Shown here: piece after piece, positions 17,783 through 26,228 of the stretch
Layout: every line of letters begins with the position of its first letter
How positions within the stretch are numbered: the stretch's first letter is position 1
Assembly (NCBI RefSeq): GCF_001894805.1
Contig: NZ_BCWX01000001.1
Coordinates: 1,178,001-1,242,000 of the forward strand
Direction of reading: 5' to 3'
Source: Rhodococcus globerulus NBRC 14531
GTDB lineage: Bacteria; Actinomycetota; Actinomycetes; Mycobacteriales; Mycobacteriaceae
DNA: 64,000 bases
Notes under the pieces: generated by a model
The model's input: the letters and a program-made list of their open reading frames with translations, nothing else
What the model was told of the DNA's origin: nothing
Databases searched by the model: none
Translations under genes and position numbers: made by a program

Positions 17783-20700
17783 ATGTCGGAACACAAGGGC
17801 CTGTGGGCTGACGCCTGGTCCGGGTTGGGGACCACGCACGGCGCTCGGCCTATGGTTCGGCCTACACGGCCTCGCCGCCTGAATCACGTCTTCGAAGCAA
17901 GTGCGGACTCGGTTCCGGGCGCGATCGCGCTCGAGTGCGATGGATTTGCGATCACCTACCGCCAACTCGAAGACCGATCGAATCAGTTGGCGCACATGTT
18001 GATCGGTGAGGGTATCGGGGTTGGCTCACGCGTTGCGATCTTCCTGAACCGCTCGGTAGATACCTACGTAAGCCTATTGGGCGTGCTCAAAGCCGGCGCC
18101 ACCTTTGTGCCGATCGATCCAGGTGCACCGTCCGATCGGGTTGCGTACGTGGTCGAAGACGCCGGAGTTCAGCTTGTGCTGACCTCTACAGAGTTGGAGC
18201 CGAACGCCGAGGAATGCAACGTTGCGCGGCTCACCCTCGACACGAACGTGGCGGTGTTGAACTTCCAGCCGCAGCATCGGCCCGTCCTGGACCTTGCGTC
18301 GGACCCTGACCCGGCCTGCTACATCCTGTACACGTCTGGTTCGAGTGGTCGACCCAAAGGCGTCGAAGTTGCCCAGTCGAGTATCTGCAACTTTCTCGAC
18401 GTGGTTCCCGACGTCTACGATGTTCGGCCGAATGATCGTGTCTACCAGGGTATGACGATTTCCTTCGACTTCTCGATCGAGGAAATCTGGCCCACCTGGG
18501 CCCGCGGCGCAACCATCGTCGCCGGACCGACGGACAGTCGGCGACTTGGCGGCGAGTTGGCGGATTTCCTCGAAGAACGCGCCATTACGACGCTGTACTG
18601 CGTACCGACTCTGCTCGCCACGATCCCGCGCGATCTGCCCAAGATTCGAAATCTGCTGGTCGGCGGTGAAGCGTGCCCGCGTGAGCTGGTGGAACGGTGG
18701 GCGCGTCCGGGCCGCAAGATCCTCAACACGTACGGGCCCACCGAGGCAACGGTCACTGCAACGTGGGGTGAACTCCTGCCAGGTCGGACGGTGACGATCG
18801 GTCGCCCACTCCCGACGTACTCCGTCGTCATTCTCGACGAAGCTCGCGGGCTGGTACCCCACGGTGAGGTGGGCGAAATCTGCATCGGCGGACGCGGTGT
18901 TGCGCGTGGTTATGTCGGACGCCCCGACCTGACCGCCGACAAATTCATCGATCACTTTTCCGTGCCGGCGGGCCAGAAGCTCTACCGGACCGGCGATCTC
19001 GGACGCTGGACGTCCGACGGTGAGATCGAATATCTGGGCCGCGCCGACGCCGAGGTCAAGATTCGTGGTCACCGAGTTGATCTCGGTGAGATCGAAAGTG
19101 TTCTCCTGGAACACCCGTCGGTGTCGGAGGCCGTAGTGGCGCTGGTCGCCGCGTCGGAAAACGAGACGCCGTCGGAACTGTGCGCGTACATGGTGCTGGT
19201 CGACCCGATCGAGGACGAGTACCTGGTCGGGGAACTCGCGAAGGCTGTGTCGCAACGACTTCCGGCGTACATGGCGCCGGCGTTTGTCGACTTCATCCCC
19301 GCATTGCCCGTGATGCCCAGCGGCAAAGTAGATCGATCGAAGCTCCCGGAACCGACCCGGCGACGTTTCTCGGCTCCGACAGGCCCGGTAGTCGAACCCC
19401 GGAACGAGCAGGAAGTAGCGGTTCGCGATATTTGGGCGCGGGCGTTCGGCATACCCGCAGACGAGATGTCGGTCGAAGCGAACTTCTTCGAAGATCTTGG
19501 TGGCCATTCGCTGCTGGCAGCAACGGTTATCTCTGCCCTGCGCGAAAGTGGCATCGGCGCAACTCCCTCGATCCGAGATCTGTACAGCCATCCCACTGTT
19601 CGCTCGATCACGCACGCGCTGGCAGCAGTGGGCTCCCAGCATCCGATTGCCCCGAATGTTGCTGTCAAACACACGGATACGGAAGTGGCTCGCGCCGGGG
19701 GCATCCAGTTGGCAGTGATCTATGTGTTCCTGCTGATCACGACGCTTCCCGTCTCGTACGTCTACACGAAGAACGACGGTTTTGTGTCGGTGCCGGTTCT
19801 GTTCGAGATGTTGGCAGCCATCATGCTCACGTATCTCTGCGTGCGCTGGTTCCTGCCGGTCATCAGTGCGCGCCCACTTGCCGCAGGAATCAAGCCTGGG
19901 CGATACAAACTGTGGGGTCCGACGTATCTGCGGCTGTGGACACTAGACCTGCTCCTCGCGGTCGGTGCTTTGCCCGTGGTCAGCGGATCGCCGTTGATGT
20001 CGATCTATCTCCGCATTCTCGGTGCGCGCGTCGGGCATCGCACTACCATCGCGACGTCCTCGATCTCGTTGCCGACACTGGTCGAGATCGGTGACGGGGC
20101 GTCGATCGGTTACGGCGCGACCATCCGGCCGTGGCGCGTCGAATCCGGTTCGGTGACGGTGGGGAAGATCGTCATCGAATCAGGTGCATTTGTCGGTGCA
20201 AACGTGGTGCTCGAACCTGGATCGACCGTCGGGGTGCGCGCCGCACTCGGTGATCAGTCGCTGCTTCCGTCCGGGCACATCGTGCCGCAGGAGGCCAGGT
20301 GGGCAGGATCGCCGGCAGTGCCGACCGAGTTCTTGGATCCGGCGGTCGAAACCATGATGCGAGCCGAAAGTGTCCGTGCCCGTTGGAAAGTGCGTCATAT
20401 CCTGGCAGCACTCGCCGGTCTGACGGCACTCGAAGTGGGTGCCATCGCCCTGATGGTTCCCGGTATCGCACTGGTCTGGGGCGCCCTCCTGGCTTGGGGT
20501 GTTTTGGCGGGACTGGTGGCGACGTTGTTTACCGGACCGATTTTCGTGATCACTGTCTGTGTTTTTGTTGCAGTGAACAAACGACTCGTTCTTCGCAACG
20601 CGCCTGCCGGAATGCATCCTGTTCGCTCGGGTCTTGGTATCCGCAAGTGGATGGTCGACAAGTTGCTCGAGTTCAGTTTGCTGTTCACGAACTCGCTGTA

Positions 20701-21874
20701 CGCAACGCTGTACACCGCGCCGTGGTTGCGGTTGCTCGGGGCGGACATCGGTCGCGGAGCAGAAGTCTCCACCGTGTCGCATATCGACCCGGACATGCTC
20801 ACCGTCGGCAAGGACAGCTTCATCGCCGACATGGCCAGCGTGGGAAGTGCGAGCTTCGCAAACGGCCGGATCATGTTCCAGCCCACTCGAATCGGCGAAC
20901 GCACCTTCATCGGTAATGCCGCGGTTATCCCGTCGGGTATGGAGATCGGCGACAATGCGTTGATCGGTGTCGCGACGGTGCCGCCTGTGAACGGTGTTCC
21001 GGAAGGCACGTCGTGGCTCGGTTCGCCCGCTATCTACCTGCCGAACCGTCAGGACAGCGGAGATTACGACGACGCGCTCATCTATACGCCGCCGCAGGAT
21101 GTAGTGCGTGACCGCTACGTGATCGAGTTCTTTCGCGCCACCTTGCCACCCACAGTTCTCGGCGTGAGCTTCTACCTCTATCTGTTGGTCTTGTCCTCCT
21201 TGGCATTCGGGCGAGCACTTCCCGTTCCGGCCCTCGTTGCGCCGCTGGTCGCGATGGCGTCGAGCCTTGCGGTGATCGGATTCTGCGCGGCGGTGAAGCG
21301 AAATACTGTGGGTCGCTACGAACCTCGGGTTGAGCCGCTGTGGAGTAAGTTCGTCCGACGGTCCGAATTTGCGACCGGGCTCTACGAAAGTGCTGCCGTC
21401 CCGATTGGCGTCGGGATGCTGGTCGGTACCCCGTTCCTGCCGATGGTGCTGCGCTGGTTCGGCACGACAATCGGCAAGCGAGTGTGGTTCGGAACCACCT
21501 ATCTCACCGAATTCGATCTCGTCCACGTCGGCGACGACGCCACTATCGGAACCGAGTCGTCGCTGCAGACACACCTGTTCGAGGACCGTGTCATGAAGAT
21601 GTCCACGATCACCATCGGCGATGGCGCCAGCATCGGGACACGATCGATCATCCTCTACGACACGGTTGTCGGCGAGGAAGCCTCACTCAGTCCGCTGTCG
21701 TTGCTCATGAAGGGCGAAGAGCTTCCGGCGCGGACGAGTTGGCGCGGAATTCCCGCTGAGGGGATTCGCGCCGACGACAGCTCGACTGTTCTCCTCGAGA
21801 AAGCTGTCCTCGAGAAAGCTGTCACCGACCAAGCTGTCACCGACATCGTCGTCGCGCAAGGAGTGTCCGCATGA
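17783..21874 (+). CDS. Pls/PosA-type membrane NRPS (epsilon-poly-amino-acid synthetase-like)
   Basis: 1363 residues from the ATG at 17783 (GGAGGG upstream). Domain order: adenylation (about 30-530; YTSGSSGRPKG, FDFSIEEIW, NTYGPTEATV, YRTGDLGRW, K515); carrier domain with Ser576 in LGGHSLL; then three left-handed beta-helix acyltransferase-like domains (about 742-840, 982-1082, 1222-1326) separated by membrane spans. There is no condensation or thioesterase domain. This is the layout of Streptomyces epsilon-poly-L-lysine synthetase Pls, which joins one amino acid into a side-chain-linked homopolymer at the membrane. The binding pocket has an acidic residue (E233), compatible with a cationic amino acid. 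The C-terminal tail carries short repeats (LEKAV, LEKAV, TDQAV). Confidence 0.92.
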   Translation: MSEHKGLWADAWSGLGTTHGARPMVRPTRPRRLNHVFEASADSVPGAIALECDGFAITYRQLEDRSNQLAHMLIGEGIGVGSRVAIFLNRSVDTYVSLLGVLKAGATFVPIDPGAPSDRVAYVVEDAGVQLVLTSTELEPNAEECNVARLTLDTNVAVLNFQPQHRPVLDLASDPDPACYILYTSGSSGRPKGVEVAQSSICNFLDVVPDVYDVRPNDRVYQGMTISFDFSIEEIWPTWARGATIVAGPTDSRRLGGELADFLEERAITTLYCVPTLLATIPRDLPKIRNLLVGGEACPRELVERWARPGRKILNTYGPTEATVTATWGELLPGRTVTIGRPLPTYSVVILDEARGLVPHGEVGEICIGGRGVARGYVGRPDLTADKFIDHFSVPAGQKLYRTGDLGRWTSDGEIEYLGRADAEVKIRGHRVDLGEIESVLLEHPSVSEAVVALVAASENETPSELCAYMVLVDPIEDEYLVGELAKAVSQRLPAYMAPAFVDFIPALPVMPSGKVDRSKLPEPTRRRFSAPTGPVVEPRNEQEVAVRDIWARAFGIPADEMSVEANFFEDLGGHSLLAATVISALRESGIGATPSIRDLYSHPTVRSITHALAAVGSQHPIAPNVAVKHTDTEVARAGGIQLAVIYVFLLITTLPVSYVYTKNDGFVSVPVLFEMLAAIMLTYLCVRWFLPVISARPLAAGIKPGRYKLWGPTYLRLWTLDLLLAVGALPVVSGSPLMSIYLRILGARVGHRTTIATSSISLPTLVEIGDGASIGYGATIRPWRVESGSVTVGKIVIESGAFVGANVVLEPGSTVGVRAALGDQSLLPSGHIVPQEARWAGSPAVPTEFLDPAVETMMRAESVRARWKVRHILAALAGLTALEVGAIALMVPGIALVWGALLAWGVLAGLVATLFTGPIFVITVCVFVAVNKRLVLRNAPAGMHPVRSGLGIRKWMVDKLLEFSLLFTNSLYATLYTAPWLRLLGADIGRGAEVSTVSHIDPDMLTVGKDSFIADMASVGSASFANGRIMFQPTRIGERTFIGNAAVIPSGMEIGDNALIGVATVPPVNGVPEGTSWLGSPAIYLPNRQDSGDYDDALIYTPPQDVVRDRYVIEFFRATLPPTVLGVSFYLYLLVLSSLAFGRALPVPALVAPLVAMASSLAVIGFCAAVKRNTVGRYEPRVEPLWSKFVRRSEFATGLYESAAVPIGVGMLVGTPFLPMVLRWFGTTIGKRVWFGTTYLTEFDLVHVGDDATIGTESSLQTHLFEDRVMKMSTITIGDGASIGTRSIILYDTVVGEEASLSPLSLLMKGEELPARTSWRGIPAEGIRADDSSTVLLEKAVLEKAVTDQAVTDIVVAQGVSA

Positions 21875-22611
21875 AATGGGTATCGCTGTCTCAGAACAAG
21901 ACCCGTCGAAGCACGACCTACAGCACGCGGCCGCACCCGCGGGCGCTCGTGTACCGCGGCCCCGCGTCGTTACCGGGGTGCCCGGAAGCCGTCGCAGATC
22001 TGTTGTCGTCGAGCGCCTGGAACTTCGACGTGCGCTTCGTCGGACCGGACGAGGAGTTGCAGATCGACGATTCCACGCTCCATTCGGCGGCGCTGTACGC
22101 ACAACCCGGCGGCGGTGACCTGGACAGGGCGTTCACGCACCTGCGCCGCCATGTTCCGGCGATTCAGCAATTCGTCCGATCCGGTGGACGGTACTTGGGA
22201 TTCTGCCTCGGTGGTTACCTCGCGGGCCGCAGCCCCGGGTTCGAACTGTTTCCCGGTGATGCAGACCAGTACGTCGCGTTGCAGAACGCCGAAGTGCACG
22301 ACACAAAAGGTGCTGTACTCGAGGTGGATTGGAGCGGCCAGATCGAGGAAATGTACTTCCAGGACGGACCGTACTTCTCACTCGACCGGCATTACCGGGA
22401 TTACTACGATTCCGAGGCAGCGATTCTCGCGCGGTATCAGAACGGAAGTATCGCGGCTTTGAAGATCGACTACGGCAAAGGTCGGGTCGGGGTAGTCGGG
22501 CCGCATCCTGAAGCCGACGAATCCTGGTATCAGGGTGACGGTTTGCGGGCACCCGAGCACCTCGCCACCGACCTGGGGTACCGCTTGATCAACGCAGTGA
22601 TGACCCGATGA
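21871..22611 (+). CDS. BPL-N domain (amidotransferase-like) protein 1
   Basis: 246 residues, starting inside the synthetase stop (ATGA). The fold is the class I amidotransferase-like N-terminal domain of biotin-protein ligases (BPL-N). It has RALVYRGPASLPGCPEA, ALYAQPGGGDL, the nucleophile elbow YLGFCLGGYLAG with Cys112, YFQDGPYF, and a conserved GRVGVVGPHPEADESWY with a candidate catalytic His. No signal peptide is evident. Overlap with the synthetase suggests that it acts with it, for instance cleaving, capping or transferring the isopeptide polymer; that function is inferred. A paralogue with an export signal lies 1.2 kb away on the other strand. Confidence 0.85.
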   Translation: MKWVSLSQNKTRRSTTYSTRPHPRALVYRGPASLPGCPEAVADLLSSSAWNFDVRFVGPDEELQIDDSTLHSAALYAQPGGGDLDRAFTHLRRHVPAIQQFVRSGGRYLGFCLGGYLAGRSPGFELFPGDADQYVALQNAEVHDTKGAVLEVDWSGQIEEMYFQDGPYFSLDRHYRDYYDSEAAILARYQNGSIAALKIDYGKGRVGVVGPHPEADESWYQGDGLRAPEHLATDLGYRLINAVMTR

Positions 22612-23843
22612 CAGCCAGTCCGCTCGCGCCGACGGAGCAGATCCCGGTAGTGGAAAAACAGCGACTTCTCGGGATCGACGCCGCCCGCGGTATTGCCCTG
22701 CTTGGCATGATGGCCGTCCACTCACTGATCGCCGTGAGCGACGACGGATCGCCCACGCTGTCCTACGGCATTTCGGCAGGGCGATCGTCTGCGTTGTTCG
22801 CAGTCCTGGCCGGTGTGGGAATTGCCTTCACGACCGGGCGCGCGCGGGTGGAACGCGGTGATCGCGGTGCCACAGCAGCGTCACTGGCAGCGCGTGCAGC
22901 GGTGGTCGGCGTCATCGGATTGATCATGGGATACACGCACGCGGAGCTCGCCGTGGTGATCCTGCCGTACTACGCGATCCTTTTCCTTATCGCTATTCCG
23001 CTTGTCTTCTTGCCTACCCGTGCAGTTGCAGCGCTCGGCCTGCTGATCGCACTTGTCGTGCCGGCCGTCATCGAATTTTTCGGGACATCGCTCCCCGCAC
23101 CGAGCTTGGACAACCCGACGTTGGTCGGCATTATCGAGAATCCACTCGGATGGACCGTCGAACTGCTGTTGAACGGGGAGTTCCCGGCTCTTCCGTGGAC
23201 TGCGTACATCTGTGCCGGTATCGTCATCGGCCGGTTGAAGCTGACATCTGCGAACGTGGCCGGTTGCTTGTTGGTGTTCGGCGCTGCACTTGCAGTCGGC
23301 ACGCGAATTCTGTCCGAGGTCTTGATCTTTCATCTCGGCGGGCTGGAACACCTCATGGCGGGCAGCGAATTGTCGCGCGAGGAAATTCTCGACATCATCG
23401 CCTACGGCGCCGACGGTTCGGTGTTCGGTTCGACGTGGTGGTGGCTTGCCGTCGACGGCCCGCACAGCAGTACGCCGTTGGACCTGTTGGGGACGATAGG
23501 GTCGTCAATGGCCGTGATCGGGGCGATGCTGTTTCTCGGCCACCTGGCGGGGACAAAACTGGATACGTTGGTCAAGGTCGTGATGGTGCCCTTGGCTGCC
23601 GCCGGATCGATGACCTTGACGCTGTATGTGCTTCACATCTGGTTCATCAATTCGAACTACGACACGTACGGCGCGTGGACGGGGTACATCCTGCAGGTTC
23701 TGGCCGCTTTTGCCATCGGACTTTTTGTGAAGTTGACTACCGGGCGTGGACCGTTGGAAGCGTTTGTGACGATGGTGGCAAATCGAAGCAAGCGGGCTGT
23801 TACGGAGAGGGCGTCCACAACTGCTCCGGCGCACCACGCCTGA
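22608..23843 (+). CDS. Multi-span acyltransferase-like membrane protein (DUF418/HGSNAT type)
   Basis: 411 residues with about ten hydrophobic spans. The N-terminus RLLGIDAARGIALLGMMAVHSL is the D-x-x-R-G start shared by DUF418, DUF1624 (heparan-alpha-glucosaminide N-acetyltransferase-like) and acyltransferase-3 proteins. Later signatures are SALFAVLAGVGIAF, GSMTLTLYVLHIWF near residue 335 and a basic C-terminal tail. The family moves acyl groups across the membrane. Its ATG overlaps the stop of the upstream BPL-N gene, so the synthetase, BPL-N protein and this gene form one coupled operon. It could N-acylate the polymer; this is inference. The 3' end overlaps the convergent gene by 44 bp. Confidence 0.8.
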   Translation: MTASPLAPTEQIPVVEKQRLLGIDAARGIALLGMMAVHSLIAVSDDGSPTLSYGISAGRSSALFAVLAGVGIAFTTGRARVERGDRGATAASLAARAAVVGVIGLIMGYTHAELAVVILPYYAILFLIAIPLVFLPTRAVAALGLLIALVVPAVIEFFGTSLPAPSLDNPTLVGIIENPLGWTVELLLNGEFPALPWTAYICAGIVIGRLKLTSANVAGCLLVFGAALAVGTRILSEVLIFHLGGLEHLMAGSELSREEILDIIAYGADGSVFGSTWWWLAVDGPHSSTPLDLLGTIGSSMAVIGAMLFLGHLAGTKLDTLVKVVMVPLAAAGSMTLTLYVLHIWFINSNYDTYGAWTGYILQVLAAFAIGLFVKLTTGRGPLEAFVTMVANRSKRAVTERASTTAPAHHA

Positions 23844-24576
23844 CCGTGTCGACGAGGTCGTGGCCCAGGTCGAATCGGATTCCGTCCGGATTGGTGAGAC
23901 CGCGTGTGTACCAGGACCGCTCGGCTTCCGGGTGTGGTCCGACAACGCCGACGCGTCCGAGGCCGAAGTCGCTGACCACGGCTGCGATCTTCCCGTTGCG
24001 GTAGCGCGCCAAGACCTCCACCGGGGCATCCTCGCGCAGTACGAAGATAGGGCCGTCCTGGAAGAACATCGTGCGTTCCTCCTCGCGCCAGGTGACGTTC
24101 ACGATCGTGTTTCCTGTTGTGTCGATCTCGGACTTGCGGGACGAGATATATCGAGCGGTGTCTCCCGGCAGCAGTCCGAAACCCGGTGTGGCCCCGGCCA
24201 AGTAGCCGCCAAGGCAGAAGCCGAGATAGTGTCCGCCGGTTCGGACCCACTCCCGGATCGACTCCGCATGTTGTTCCATGTGGACCCATGCCGCCGTAAG
24301 TTCCCCGCCGCCGGGTTGTGCATAGAGCGATGCACTCGCCAACGCTGCTGTCGTCAACGGAACATCTTCGTCCGGACCGCAGAACGTCACGTCGTACGGA
24401 TCGGACGAGGATTCGAGTAACCGACCAACCGCCTCGGGACAACCGGGTGATGATGCCGGCCCGCGGTAGACCAAGGCGCGCCGGGGACGGATTCGGGTGG
24501 AATCGGCTGACGCGACAACAGTTCCGCCGATGGTGACCAGCGCAGCAGCCGAGACGAGGAAGGTGCGGCGATTCAT
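23800..24576 (-). CDS. BPL-N domain (amidotransferase-like) protein 2, Tat-exported
   Basis: 258 residues, clearly paralogous to the protein at 21871: the same RALVYRGPAS, CPEAV, LYAQPGGGEL, YLGFCLGGYLAG (Cys121) and GRVGVVGPHPEAERSWY segments. The difference is the N-terminus, MNRRTFLVSAAALVTIGGTVVAS, a twin-arginine (RRTFL) export signal with a Ser/Ala cleavage region. This copy should therefore act outside the membrane, as expected for an enzyme handling an exported polymer. It is transcribed towards the acyltransferase gene and overlaps it tail to tail. Confidence 0.85.
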   Translation of the reverse strand: MNRRTFLVSAAALVTIGGTVVASADSTRIRPRRALVYRGPASSPGCPEAVGRLLESSSDPYDVTFCGPDEDVPLTTAALASASLYAQPGGGELTAAWVHMEQHAESIREWVRTGGHYLGFCLGGYLAGATPGFGLLPGDTARYISSRKSEIDTTGNTIVNVTWREEERTMFFQDGPIFVLREDAPVEVLARYRNGKIAAVVSDFGLGRVGVVGPHPEAERSWYTRGLTNPDGIRFDLGHDLVDTVRRGAPEQLWTPSP

Positions 24577-24743
24577 CGCGTGATCAGTTCAGCTTCGCCC
24601 GGCAATCATGGGTTCACTTTATCGAACTCGTGGTTCGGCCAGGTCGTCGCGTCCGCTGCCGGAGGCACCCGCGTACCGTTACGGCAGAGCTAGGTTACCG
24701 AGGAAAGCCGGCAACGGCCGATACGAGAGTAGGACTGCGCACA

Positions 24744-25055
24744 ATGTTGGAAGTCGATATCACTGCACTGGAAGCGGCACTGGCGACAGGTGAGCCGTTG
24801 ATCGATGTGCGGGAGGCAGACGAGTTCGCCCAGGTGCGTGTCCCCGGTGCCGTACTGATCCCGATGAGCGAGTTCGTCTCGCGCATGGGCGAGATCCCCG
24901 ATGCCGAGACGGTGTACGTGATCTGCGCAGTCGGTGGCCGCAGTCTCCAGGTTGCCGAGTACCTCCAGGGCCGCGGCATCAACGCTGTTTCCGTACGTGG
25001 CGGAACGATGGAGTGGCACCAGTCCGGGCGCGAGGTCGAAACCGGAGCCGTCTAA
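24744..25055 (+). CDS. Rhodanese-like domain protein
   Basis: 103 residues, a single rhodanese domain. It has IDVREADEFAQVRVPGAVLIPMSEF, then the active-site loop CAVGGRS with Cys61, then the closing RGGTMEWHQSGR. The frame is open to 24630, but the ATG at 24744 gives the domain its usual boundary. Single-domain rhodaneses carry persulfide sulfur. The gene ends 4 bp inside the convergent transporter gene. Confidence 0.9.
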   Translation: MLEVDITALEAALATGEPLIDVREADEFAQVRVPGAVLIPMSEFVSRMGEIPDAETVYVICAVGGRSLQVAEYLQGRGINAVSVRGGTMEWHQSGREVETGAV

Positions 25056-26137
25056 GCGGGCGCGGGCAACGCTCCGCTACGGATGGAGTTCACGGTGCGC
25101 GCTGCCACTGTGGCCCAGATCGGGATGAGCGCAAGCAGCAGCGCAGCGGCAACCGCGAGGATCAGTTGTGAACCGGTGGCGATACCAAAAGCGTTGGCGC
25201 CGACGGCACAGGCCCCGATCGGGAAGGTGAAGCTCCACCAGCCGAGCGAGAACGACAACCCGCCTCGCAGGGCTCGGATCGTGACTGTCGTGACGGCGAT
25301 GAACGCCACCACGCCGAGTGCGCCGACTACGGTGCCGTACACAAGCCCGAAGGTGTGCAGGGCGTCGGCGGTGTCTGCGGCGACGGCGTGGCGCGCTGCG
25401 TCGGCCAGGAGATTGGCGGCGCCGATCGACTGGCCGATCACGCCGAGCGGGATCCACAGTGACGGAATGGCATTGAACGGAATTGCGTCGACGCCGCGAG
25501 CACGGTTGTCGGCGAACTGCCGAGCGACGGCTGTGGCGATGATCAGTGCGGCCGAGAGCGCCAGCGCGAACATCACGTAACAGAACACGAGAACCGACGT
25601 GCGGAGTGCACCTTCAGTCAGGTGTGTTGTCACCGCCGCTCCTGTCGTCGCGGAAACCATCGGCGGTACGACGGGCATGAGCCAGAACGGCATGGCCGTC
25701 GCCATGCCGGCGTCGCGGACCAGACGGACCATCATGACGACATAAGTGCACAAGCCCAGGGTTGTGCCCAGCACCCAGAGAGTTATCGAGATTGTCACCG
25801 CCGCGCTGTGGCCGAGATAGTTGGCGCCCGTGACGCCGGTCGCGGACCCGACTGTCACCAGGGCCATTGCCACCGCGCCGTAGAACGGGAACATCGCGGG
25901 GCTACGGAGGTAGGCGAGTGCGAGATCGCGGTGGGTGATCCAATGCGCGGCAAACGCGCCGATCAAAGCGATCAGGATGGCTGCGGCGAGGAACCAGAAG
26001 AGATCCGCCACCACGTGTAGTGCCGCGACCTCATTTTGGAGAGACGCCGCTGCCACCGACACGATTCCCGTTCCCATCGCCGCCGCAAACCAGTTCGGGG
26101 TGATGTGGGCAAATGCGGACGGGGTAGCGGTGCTCAT
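25052..26137 (-). CDS. TDT/SLAC1-family transporter
   Basis: 361 residues from the ATG at 26137; an upstream start at 26200 would lie in the divergent promoter. It opens with the family motif FAHITPNWFAAAMGTGIVSVA and has ten predicted spans, including FWLMPVVPPMVSATTG and LGWWSFTFPIGACAVG. Relatives include TehA, Mae1 (malate) and sulfite exporters; a tetrahedral-anion or C4-dicarboxylate substrate is likely but unspecified. It is divergent from a LysR gene with a dyad between them. Confidence 0.88.
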   Translation of the reverse strand: MSTATPSAFAHITPNWFAAAMGTGIVSVAAASLQNEVAALHVVADLFWFLAAAILIALIGAFAAHWITHRDLALAYLRSPAMFPFYGAVAMALVTVGSATGVTGANYLGHSAAVTISITLWVLGTTLGLCTYVVMMVRLVRDAGMATAMPFWLMPVVPPMVSATTGAAVTTHLTEGALRTSVLVFCYVMFALALSAALIIATAVARQFADNRARGVDAIPFNAIPSLWIPLGVIGQSIGAANLLADAARHAVAADTADALHTFGLVYGTVVGALGVVAFIAVTTVTIRALRGGLSFSLGWWSFTFPIGACAVGANAFGIATGSQLILAVAAALLLALIPIWATVAARTVNSIRSGALPAPA

Positions 26138-26193
26138 GCATTCCAGTGTGTCGGTGTCGGGTTTGCCGACGGTAGATGGCCTGTTGTTGAATG

Positions 26194-26214
26194 CCCACAA
26201 ATGGCGCTTGTGGG
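26194..26214. promoter_or_regulatory. Candidate LysR operator dyad
   Basis: The inverted repeat CCCACAA-N7-TTGTGGG lies in the 91-bp gap between the divergent TDT transporter and LysR genes, 14 bp before the LysR start. Size and place suit a LysR-type binding site that controls both genes. Confidence 0.55.
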
Positions 26215-26228
26215 TCTAATCTGAACGC

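Noticed and set aside
20180-21574. 464-residue minus-strand frame opposite the Pls-like gene
   Set aside because: Antisense shadow: Arg/His-rich, low-complexity, no family resemblance.
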